Shown piece after piece: positions 1-6,905 of a stretch of DNA of 8,873 nucleotides. A model generated the notes under the pieces. The model saw nothing but the letters and a program-made list of their open reading frames with translations. It ran no database searches and was not told the origin of the DNA. Location of the stretch: assembly GCA_937903095.1 (NCBI GenBank), contig CALCZN010000028.1, forward strand, positions 1 to 8,873, given 5' to 3'. Made by a program: the position numbers and the translations under genes. Each line of letters opens with the position of its first letter. Positions within the stretch are counted from its first letter, which is position 1. This DNA comes from Zeimonas sp937903095 (GTDB lineage Bacteria; Pseudomonadota; Gammaproteobacteria; Burkholderiales; Burkholderiaceae_E).

Positions 1-293
1 AGGCCGGGGTGCTCAACGAGCTGGGCGGCGAACTCGAGAACGTCGCGATCATTCGCCAGCTCGCCGACGCCGGTTCGGCGATGCTCGTCGCGCGTACGAA
101 GGACGAGGACGCGGTGCGAAAGCTGCTGCGGGCAGCCGCCGGCAAGGGGGTGCGCAAGGCCTTGCGCTACCATGCGCTGGCGATCGAGGAACTGCCGGTA
201 GGCAGCGAGGACATCCCCGGCGACAGCCCTTACGCGGCAGGCGAGGTGCCGCGCAACAAGCCTTCCGATGCACGGCTGAAGCCACGGCGCTAG
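1..293 (+). CDS. C-terminal part of an unidentified protein (5' end outside window)
   Basis: An open frame enters from the left edge (first full codon at 3) and stops with TAG at 291-293. About 97 residues are visible. The first two thirds look like an alternating strand/helix fold: an AGSAMLVAR strand, then a KDEDAVRKLL helix, then a KALRYHALAIEEL strand. The last 30 residues are Pro-, Gly- and charge-rich and probably disordered. An in-frame GTG at 9 lies inside the visible part and has no ribosome binding site, so the true start is probably upstream. The strand-helix-strand pattern loosely recalls the C-terminal half of small general-stress proteins, but that is only an impression and I do not assign a family. 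The gene is followed 24 bases later by a strong terminator and faces the cold-shock gene. Confidence 0.6.
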   Translation, partial: AGVLNELGGELENVAIIRQLADAGSAMLVARTKDEDAVRKLLRAAAGKGVRKALRYHALAIEELPVGSEDIPGDSPYAAGEVPRNKPSDARLKPRR

Positions 294-316
294 CCGCGAA
301 GCCGGCAGTCGAAGGG

Positions 317-346
317 AAAACGGCGCGCCCGAGGCGCGCCGTTTTT
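317..346. terminator. Bidirectional rho-independent terminator
   Basis: A perfect 9-bp GC stem (CGGCGCGCC at 321-329 and GGCGCGCCG at 333-341) has a 3-base loop. It is flanked by AAAA (317-320) and TTTTT (342-346), which extend the pairing and give a U-tract on either strand. It sits between two convergent genes, and its plus-strand T-run touches the stop codon of the cold-shock gene. One hairpin therefore serves both transcripts. Confidence 0.9.
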
Positions 347-549
347 CACGAAGACTGGATGTTCGACGCCTGCTTGCCTTTCGGGCCCGAGACGACGTCG
401 AATTGCACCTTCTGGCCTTCTTTCAGACTCTTGAAGCCGTTCATCTGGATCGCGCTGAAATGCGCGAACAGATCCTCACCTCCATCGTCGGGGGTGATGA
501 AACCGTACCCCTTCGAGTCGTTGAACCACTTGACGGTACCCGTTGCCAT
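346..549 (-). CDS. Cold-shock protein (CspA/CspD family)
   Basis: This gene encodes a 67-residue single cold-shock domain, a five-stranded beta-barrel that binds single-stranded RNA and DNA and acts as an RNA chaperone or transcription antiterminator in the cytoplasm. The family signature is complete: VKWFN at 6-10, the RNP1 motif KGYGFI at 13-18 and an RNP2-like DLFAHF at 26-31. The ATG (549-547) is chosen because the family always begins just before G-TVKWFN; AGGGGAAG lies 8 bases upstream. The frame stays open far upstream, but that extension resembles no cold-shock protein. Its position divergent from clpS matches E. coli cspD, and IQMNG and GPKG are CspD-like, but it lacks the longer CspD tail. 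The paralogue name is therefore left open. A candidate promoter would give a leader of about 140 bases. Confidence 0.95.
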   Translation of the reverse strand: MATGTVKWFNDSKGYGFITPDDGGEDLFAHFSAIQMNGFKSLKEGQKVQFDVVSGPKGKQASNIQSS

Positions 550-699
550 GCTTTCGTCTTCCCCTGACGCGATCGACTGGACGCTGCCTGCGTCGCCCGA
601 AGGCGGCTGACGAGAACGTCGCAGGTTCGTAGTTGCGTCGGTTTTCTGTAAAAGCCCGGCGCCCCCGCTCGCGAGGACATCTCCCCGGGCAGCGCACGG

Positions 700-728
700 A
701 TTCTTTGTGAAAAGACAGGTTGCGTCAA
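700..728 (-). promoter_or_regulatory. Candidate sigma-70 promoter of the cold-shock gene
   Basis: Read on the minus strand, TTGACG (728-723, five of six consensus bases) is followed by a 17-base spacer and AAGAAT (705-700, four of six). Transcription would begin near 693, leaving a leader of about 140-145 bases before the ATG at 549. Long structured leaders are a known feature of cold-inducible csp mRNAs. The call rests on consensus matching only. Confidence 0.42.
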
Positions 729-760
729 GACAGGACTGGGGCTTTCCGGCGACATTCCAT

Positions 761-787
761 GGGCTTACGCATTGCTTCGTGAAGCCC
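761..787. promoter_or_regulatory. Bulged inverted repeat in the csp-clpS control region
   Basis: GGGCTTACG (761-769) pairs with CGT-G-AAGCCC (778-787), giving nine base pairs with one bulged G and an 8-base loop. It lies about 70-95 bases before clpS and upstream of the proposed csp promoter. No T-run follows, so it is unlikely to be a terminator. It could be an operator or chance. Confidence 0.3.
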
Positions 788-821
788 GTCACGGTCGGCC
801 GGGCAGGGCCGATCGGCGTTG

Positions 822-849
822 TTGCAGTGGAAGCAACACTGGCTAGAAT
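822..849 (+). promoter_or_regulatory. clpS: Promoter of clpS-clpA, placed for leaderless transcription
   Basis: TAGAAT at 844-849 matches five of six bases of the -10 consensus. TTGCAG at 822-827 is a weak -35 with a 16-base spacer. Only six bases separate the -10 hexamer from the clpS ATG at 856, so transcription should start at or within a base or two of the A of the start codon. No Shine-Dalgarno sequence is present to suggest another arrangement. Confidence 0.55.
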
Positions 850-855
850 GCATTC

Positions 856-1160
856 ATGGCGACGCGTCAAGATCCGACTCCGGTACTGGAGCGCAGAGGG
901 TCGCGGCTGAAGCCGCCGCCGATGTACCAGGTGATGCTGCTGAACGACGATTTCACCCCGATGGAATTCGTCGTCAACGTCCTCCAGAGGTTCTTCGGGA
1001 TGGGCCGGGAGAAGGCGACACAGGTAATGTTGAAGGTGCACCGTGAAGGGCGTGGCGTGTGCGGCGTCTTTCCTCGTGATGTGGCAGCCACGAAGGTGGA
1101 ACAGGTTAGTAGTTACTCACGCCAGCATCAGCATCCGCTGCAGTGCGTGATGGAGGAAGC

Positions 1161-1164
<4 letters not shown>
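856..1164 (+). CDS. clpS: ATP-dependent Clp protease adaptor ClpS
   Basis: This gene encodes the 102-residue ClpS adaptor, which binds N-end-rule substrates carrying Leu, Phe, Tyr or Trp at the N-terminus and delivers them to ClpA for degradation by ClpAP. The family core is intact: PPPMYQVMLLNDD at 20-32, TPMEFVV at 34-40, KVHREGRGVCG at 60-70 and HPLQCVMEEA at 93-102. The N-degron pocket residues N30, D31, D32 and H62 and gatekeeper M36 match those of E. coli ClpS. Residues 1-19 are the usual flexible tail that enters the ClpA pore. The ATG at 856 gives the family length. It lacks a ribosome binding site but lies six bases after a good -10 box. Its stop overlaps the clpA start by four bases (ATGA at 1161-1164). 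Confidence 0.97.
1152..1158 (+). promoter_or_regulatory. clpA: Shine-Dalgarno that fixes the clpA start
   Basis: GGAGGAA lies 2 bases before the ATG at 1161 (GGAGG to ATG is 4 bases). It decides in favour of this start over the in-frame GTG at 1143, which lies inside clpS, has no such site, and would add six residues not seen in the family. Confidence 0.8.
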
Positions 1165-3467
<2,303 letters not shown>

Positions 3468-3549
3468 GTTCGCTCGCCTTCCCGGCTCGGAGGCTGCACG
3501 CGGGGTCGCCCGGCGCCATGACACGGATCAAGGCACCGGGCTTCTGCGG

Positions 3550-3577
3550 CTGACAGCATGCGCTGCATGACTACAAG
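3550..3577 (+). promoter_or_regulatory. Weak promoter candidate for the cytochrome/fcc operon
   Basis: CTGACA (3550-3555, five of six bases of TTGACA) and TACAAG (3572-3577, four of six) have a 16-base spacer. The predicted start near 3583-3585 would put the strong Shine-Dalgarno sequence of the leader ORF almost at the 5' end of the mRNA. The 129 bases between clpA and the leader ORF hold nothing else I can support. The match is weak. Confidence 0.28.
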
Positions 3578-3596
3578 AATTCGAGGGGAGACGACG

Positions 3597-3656
3597 ATGC
3601 GCCGACGGCATTCGGCGTCGGCGCCGCGCGCGCATGGCTTCGAGGCCGCTGCGTGA
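3597..3656 (+). CDS. Possible 19-residue leader peptide upstream of the tetrahaem cytochrome
   Basis: The ATG at 3597 has an excellent Shine-Dalgarno sequence (GAGGGGAG, 3583-3590) six bases upstream and encodes MRRRHSASAPRAHGFEAAA. Its TGA (3654-3656) overlaps the GTG start of the cytochrome gene at 3653 as GTGA. This is a classic geometry for translational coupling. An 8-bp inverted repeat (3600-3607 with 3616-3623) lies within its codons. The peptide has no recognisable motif beyond an Arg-rich start. It may exist only to load ribosomes for the next gene, or it may be the chance residue of a changed start site. It is too short for coding statistics. Confidence 0.35.
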   Translation: MRRRHSASAPRAHGFEAAA

Positions 3657-4252
3657 GGTCGATCCGCAAGCTCCTTCGCACGCTACGCAGTTCACCCCGG
3701 CCCGGCACGACGGTAGGGCGGCTGGTCGGCGTCGGCATCGCCACAACGGTAGTCGTGGCGCTTGCCGCGTACGCGCTGGTCCTGCATCCGCTGCTCGAGC
3801 GCACGAACACCACCGAGTTCTGCGTCTCCTGCCACTCGATGGAAGCTACCGTATACCGGGAGTACCGGACTTCCGTGCACTACTCGAATGCCTCCGGTGT
3901 GCGGGCGGGGTGTCCCGACTGCCACGTGCCCAAGCCGCTCGTTCCGAAGCTGATCGCGAAAGTGCGCGCGGCCAAGGACGTCTGGCACGAGATTCTCGGA
4001 ACGATCGACACGCCGGAGAAGTTCGAGGCGCATCGCTGGCGCATGGCCAACGCAGTCTGGTCGATGATGGAGCGCACCGACTCGATGACCTGCCGCAGCT
4101 GCCATTCGTGGGAAGCGATGAACGCCGACGAGCAGGATCGCAGCGCGCGCAGCAAGCATCGCGCGGCACGGGAAGAGGGACGCACGTGCATCGAGTGCCA
4201 CAAGGGCCTGGTGCACAAGCGACCGAAGGCTCCGGACGCCGCGGACCTGTAG
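3653..4252 (+). CDS. NapC/NirT-type membrane-anchored tetrahaem cytochrome c
   Basis: This gene encodes a 199-residue protein with a short basic N-terminus, one uncleaved membrane segment (about 22-45) and a periplasmic domain with four CXXCH haem sites: CVSCH at 57-61, CPDCH at 87-91, CRSCH at 147-151 and CIECH at 179-183. The order, the HYSNASGVRAGCPDCHVP block and the RTCIECHKGL end are hallmarks of the NapC/NirT/NrfH/CymA family, which exchanges electrons between membrane quinols and periplasmic partners. M63, after the first haem, sits where NrfH has its unusual Met ligand. The start is GTG at 3653, with GAGG at 3642-3645; no ATG or GTG lies upstream in frame before a stop at 3551. It is followed 71 bases later by fccA on the same strand, so its natural partner here is probably FccAB rather than nitrate reductase. 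The exact physiological role is inferred. Confidence 0.9.
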   Translation: MRSIRKLLRTLRSSPRPGTTVGRLVGVGIATTVVVALAAYALVLHPLLERTNTTEFCVSCHSMEATVYREYRTSVHYSNASGVRAGCPDCHVPKPLVPKLIAKVRAAKDVWHEILGTIDTPEKFEAHRWRMANAVWSMMERTDSMTCRSCHSWEAMNADEQDRSARSKHRAAREEGRTCIECHKGLVHKRPKAPDAADL

Positions 4253-4271
4253 CGGCGCGCGGAGGAGAGGG

Positions 4272-4307
4272 ATGCGGGGCGAGGCGCCGGCATTCCGCGG
4301 GGTGTGA
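4272..4307 (+). CDS. Possible 11-residue upstream ORF before fccA
   Basis: In the 71-base gap between the tetrahaem cytochrome and fccA, an ATG at 4272 follows GGAGGAGAGG (4261-4270) at good spacing and reads MRGEAPAFRGV before TGA at 4305-4307. The fccA gene has its own ribosome binding site at 4312-4321 only four bases further on, so terminating ribosomes could feed fccA. It may also be no more than a purine-rich spacer that happens to precede an ATG. Confidence 0.22.
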   Translation: MRGEAPAFRGV

Positions 4308-4323
4308 CCACGAGGGGGGAGCG

Positions 4324-4968
4324 ATGAGAAAGACGGCATTGGGAACCGCGCTGCTATTCGCCGGTGCGGCGTGGGCGGCGGGCGCGTCGGCACAGTCGGC
4401 GCCGGTGCCCGTACTGGTGGGGAACTGCGTCGCCTGCCACGGCACCGACGGCAACAGCGGCGGTCCGGCGACGCCGTCGATCGCGGGGCTGTCGAAGATC
4501 TACTTCGTCAACGCGATGCTCGCCTACAAGTACGGCAAGGAGACGGCGAAGATCGAGGCCGCGGCGCAGACGCTGAAGCTCGATGCGGACGACATCGAGG
4601 GCTTCGAGCGCCTGGCCACGGTGATGGACCGCATCGCCAAGGGCTACAGCGACGAGGAGATCGGCGCGATGGCCGATTACTTCGCTCGCCAGACCTTGCG
4701 GCCGGCCGAGCAGCCCTTCGACGCGGCGCTGGCCGCGAAAGGCAAGGCCGTGCACGAGGATGCCTGCGAGAAGTGCCACGAAAAGGGCGGGCGCAAGGGA
4801 GACGGCTCGGGAACGCTGGCCGGCCAGTGGACGCCGTATCTGGGCTTCACCTTCGCCGATTACGAAGCCGGCCATCGCCAGATGCCGAAGAAGATGCGCG
4901 CGAAGATGAAGGACCTGAACGAGAAGGACTTCCAGGCGCTGCTGCAGTTCTACGCCAGCCAGAAGTGA
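4324..4968 (+). CDS. fccA: Flavocytochrome c sulfide dehydrogenase, dihaem cytochrome subunit FccA
   Basis: This gene encodes a 214-residue periplasmic c4-like cytochrome that takes electrons from the FccB flavin. Residues 1-23 are a Sec signal peptide ending in ASA. Haem sites are CVACH at 35-39 and CEKCH at 148-152. Likely Met ligands are M101 (before DRIAKGY) and M187 (in RQMPKKM). The block TLAGQWTPYL at 164-173 and the end FYASQK closely match Allochromatium FccA as I remember it, which sets it apart from ordinary cytochrome c4. Domain 1 carries about 22 extra residues (about 74-100) compared with that protein. The ATG at 4324 is fixed by GAGGGGGGAG (4312-4321) and by the signal peptide. 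The frame is open further upstream, but that part overlaps the preceding gene and has no signal sequence. fccB follows after 10 bases. Confidence 0.92.
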   Translation: MRKTALGTALLFAGAAWAAGASAQSAPVPVLVGNCVACHGTDGNSGGPATPSIAGLSKIYFVNAMLAYKYGKETAKIEAAAQTLKLDADDIEGFERLATVMDRIAKGYSDEEIGAMADYFARQTLRPAEQPFDAALAAKGKAVHEDACEKCHEKGGRKGDGSGTLAGQWTPYLGFTFADYEAGHRQMPKKMRAKMKDLNEKDFQALLQFYASQK

Positions 4969-4978
4969 GGAGAAGACC

Positions 4979-6280
4979 ATGACGAACATCGCACGCAGGG
5001 ACTTCGTCCTCGGCGCCGGCGCTGCCGGCTTCGCACTGGCCGCTCCGCGCTTCGCCATCGCGCAAGGCAGGAAGAAGGTCGTCGTCGTCGGCGGCGGAAT
5101 CGGCGGATGCACGGTCGCGCACTACCTGCGGCTCGCCGATCCGTCGATCGCGGTGACGCTGATCGAGCCGAAGAAGAGCTACCAGACCTGCTTCATGAGC
5201 AACGAGGTGATCGCCGGCGTTCGCAAGATGGAGTCGATCACCTTCGGCTACGACGGGGTGCGCAAGCGCGGCGTGGAGGTCGTGCACGACAGCGTCACCG
5301 CCATCGACCCGGCTGGTCGCACGGTCAAGACGGCGGGCGGCGCGAGCTACGGCTACGACCGGCTGGTGGTGGCGCCGGGCATCGACTTCAAGTTCGGCGG
5401 CATCGAAGGCTACGACGCGACGGTCGCCGAAAAGATTCCGCACGCGTGGAAGGCCGGTCCGCAGACCGAGCTGCTGCGCAGCCAGCTCGAGGCGATGGCC
5501 GACGGCGGCACCGTGATGATCTGCCCGCCGACCGCACCCTATCGCTGCCCGCCGGGACCGTACGAGCGCGCGAGCCTGATCGCCGCATACCTGAAGCGCC
5601 ACAAGCCGAAGTCGAAGGTGCTGATCGTCGACGCGGCCAACGGCTTCTCGAAGCAGCCGCTGTTCATCGAGGGCTGGAAAGCCCTGTACGGCTACGGCAC
5701 GCCGAACGCAATGATCGAATGGATCAGCGGCGAGCAGACCGACGGCGGCATCGCGAAGCTCGATGCGGCGACGCGCACCGTCACCACGCGCTTCGGCGAC
5801 AAGCACAAGGCGGACGTCCTGAACCTGATCCCGGCGCAGACGGCGGGGAAGATCGCCCTCGATGCCGGCCTGACCGGCAGCGGAGCCTGGTGCCCGATCG
5901 ACGTGGAGACCTTCGAGTCGACGATCCACAAGGGAATCCACGTCATCGGCGACGCATCGATCGCCTCGACGATGCCCAAGTCGGGCTACGCGGCGAACTC
6001 GCAGGCGAAGGTCACCGCGGCGGCGATCGTCACGCTGCTCCAGGGCAAGGAGCCGGGTCCGCAGGCGTACGTCAACACCTGCTACAGCCTGCTGAACGAC
6101 AGCTATGGAATCTCGGTGGCCAACGTCTACCGGCCGGGCAAGGACGACAAGGGCGCGCCGGTGATCAAGTCGGTCTCCGGCGGCATCAGCCCGCTGGGCG
6201 CCTCGCCCGAGTTCCGGCGCCGCGAAGTGGCGTACGCGCACAGCTGGTTCAAGAACATCACGCACGACGTGTTTGGGTGA
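4979..6280 (+). CDS. fccB: Flavocytochrome c sulfide dehydrogenase, flavoprotein subunit FccB
   Basis: This gene encodes a 433-residue FAD enzyme that oxidises sulfide to sulfur or polysulfide in the periplasm and passes electrons to FccA. A twin-arginine signal (RRDFV at 6-10, hydrophobic to about 28, AIAQ) indicates folded export by Tat. The FAD-binding VVVGGGIGG loop is at 35-43. By comparison with Allochromatium FccB from memory, C71 (in QTCFMSNEV) corresponds to the cysteine covalently attached to FAD (Cys42). C190 (YRCPPGPYERAS) and C368 (NTCYS) correspond to the redox disulfide Cys161/Cys337. HVIGDASIA (321-329) is the second FAD-contact motif, and the protein ends in the expected HDVFG. 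The spacer after fccA contains GGAGAAG. The conserved cysteines separate it from type-II NADH dehydrogenases; membrane sulfide:quinone reductases lack the Tat signal and the FccA partner. A G-rich inverted repeat begins six bases after the stop. Confidence 0.96.
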   Translation: MTNIARRDFVLGAGAAGFALAAPRFAIAQGRKKVVVVGGGIGGCTVAHYLRLADPSIAVTLIEPKKSYQTCFMSNEVIAGVRKMESITFGYDGVRKRGVEVVHDSVTAIDPAGRTVKTAGGASYGYDRLVVAPGIDFKFGGIEGYDATVAEKIPHAWKAGPQTELLRSQLEAMADGGTVMICPPTAPYRCPPGPYERASLIAAYLKRHKPKSKVLIVDAANGFSKQPLFIEGWKALYGYGTPNAMIEWISGEQTDGGIAKLDAATRTVTTRFGDKHKADVLNLIPAQTAGKIALDAGLTGSGAWCPIDVETFESTIHKGIHVIGDASIASTMPKSGYAANSQAKVTAAAIVTLLQGKEPGPQAYVNTCYSLLNDSYGISVANVYRPGKDDKGAPVIKSVSGGISPLGASPEFRRREVAYAHSWFKNITHDVFG

Positions 6281-6285
6281 AGGCA

Positions 6286-6366
6286 GGGAAGGGTCAAGGG
6301 AGAAGGGTGAAGGGGAACGGCCTCGGCTGCCGAGGTCGGGCATTCTCCCCTTCACCCTTCACCCTT
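6286..6366. repeat. G-rich/C-rich inverted-repeat element, copy 1
   Basis: Five G-runs (6286-6288, 6291-6293, 6298-6300, 6305-6307, 6312-6315) are separated by 2-4 bases, which satisfies a G-quadruplex pattern. Within them, 6302-6316 (GAAGGGTGAAGGGGA) forms a perfect 15-bp inverted repeat with 6346-6360. The middle holds an inner hairpin, CCTCGG (6321-6326) with CCGAGG (6330-6335). It lies between the fccB stop and the dsbB start. It may protect or terminate the fcc mRNA, although no T-run follows. Its core matches the element at 8345-8464. Confidence 0.75.
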
Positions 6367-6380
6367 CACAGTCTTATAGT
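6351..6380 (+). promoter_or_regulatory. dsbB: Promoter of dsbB-tal, placed for leaderless transcription
   Basis: TATAGT at 6375-6380 matches five of six bases of the -10 consensus. TTCACC at 6351-6356, inside the C-rich arm of the repeat, is a fair -35 (four of six) with an 18-base spacer. The hexamer ends six bases before the dsbB ATG at 6387, so the transcript should start at or next to the start codon. No Shine-Dalgarno sequence is present. Confidence 0.5.
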
Positions 6381-6386
6381 TCTTCG

Positions 6387-6905
6387 ATGAGCGATCGAAG
6401 CCGCTCGCTGTTGCTCGGTTGCGCGGTGTTCGCGCTGGCGGTGGTAGCGGTTGCGCTGGTGCTGCAGCACGTGTTCGACATGCGTCCTTGCGCGTGGTGC
6501 GTGTTCCAGCGGCTGCTCTACCTGCTGGTCGCGGCCTTCGCGCTCGTCGGCCTGGCCTTCGGGAGCGGCGGGGTGCGGCGCTCGTTCGCGGTGCTTGCCG
6601 CGCTCGCTGCGCTGGGTGGCGTGTGGGCCGCGCTGCACCAGCAGCTCGTTGCCGCGCAGACGCAGTCGTGCGCGTTCACCTTTGCCGATCGGGTGCTGAT
6701 GCAGTTGCGGCTCGACGAAACGCTGCCGTGGCTGTTCTTCGCCGACGCGTCGTGCAGCGAGGCGAACGTGCCGTTGCTCGGCATGCCCTTCGCGCTGTGG
6801 AGCGTCGCGGCCTTCGTGCTGCTCGCCGCGGGCGCGTCGTTCGCGGCATTGTCGTCGAAGGCGCCGCGCGCGCGGCGCTCGCCGCTTCCGGAGGTACCGT
6901 CATGA
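6387..6905 (+). CDS. dsbB: Disulfide bond formation protein DsbB
   Basis: This gene encodes a 172-residue inner-membrane quinone reductase that reoxidises periplasmic DsbA. It has four hydrophobic segments (about 8-28, 40-58, 67-84 and 134-154), as in E. coli DsbB. The first catalytic pair is CAWC at 35-38, followed by R42, the place of the quinone-contacting Arg48 in E. coli. The second pair is C95 and C123, one on each side of the second periplasmic loop. The ATG at 6387 matches the family start. The frame is open back to 6273, but those residues are a translation of the repeat. There is no ribosome binding site; see the leaderless promoter. Its stop overlaps the tal start as ATGA (6902-6905). 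The fcc proteins next door contain CXXCH sites and a disulfide that depend on periplasmic thiol chemistry, but a functional link is only inference. Confidence 0.94.
   Translation: MSDRSRSLLLGCAVFALAVVAVALVLQHVFDMRPCAWCVFQRLLYLLVAAFALVGLAFGSGGVRRSFAVLAALAALGGVWAALHQQLVAAQTQSCAFTFADRVLMQLRLDETLPWLFFADASCSEANVPLLGMPFALWSVAAFVLLAAGASFAALSSKAPRARRSPLPEVPS

Larger units (their letters stand above)
550..855. promoter_or_regulatory. Divergent control region between csp and clpS
   Basis: These 306 bases between two divergent starts hold no convincing gene. The open frames crossing them have no family features. Visible elements are a minus-strand promoter candidate (700-728), a bulged inverted repeat (761-787), and a plus-strand promoter placed hard against the clpS start (822-849). 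The stretch between the csp promoter and the csp start would be transcribed as the cold-shock mRNA leader. Confidence 0.6.

Noticed and set aside
346..1041. A 231-residue version of the cold-shock protein
   Set aside because: Only the last 67 residues form the cold-shock domain. The upstream part has no family similarity and runs through the promoter region and antisense to clpS.
1128..1145. Start of clpA at the GTG at 1143
   Set aside because: It has no Shine-Dalgarno sequence and adds six residues absent from the family. The ATG at 1161 has GGAGGAA and the usual ATGA overlap.
3634..4323. A long in-frame N-terminal extension of fccA overlapping the tetrahaem cytochrome
   Set aside because: The extension is Arg/Ala-rich shadow sequence of the cytochrome gene. 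A Sec signal peptide and a strong SD mark 4324 as the start.
4847..6355. A 502-codon open frame antisense to fccB
   Set aside because: It is low-complexity Arg/Leu/Asp/Val sequence opposite a well-conserved gene, with no motif or initiation signal.
6302..6366. Reading copy 1 of the repeat as a rho-independent terminator for fccB
   Set aside because: The stem is strong but no T-run follows the right arm. Termination by another route is possible, so it is listed as a repeat only.
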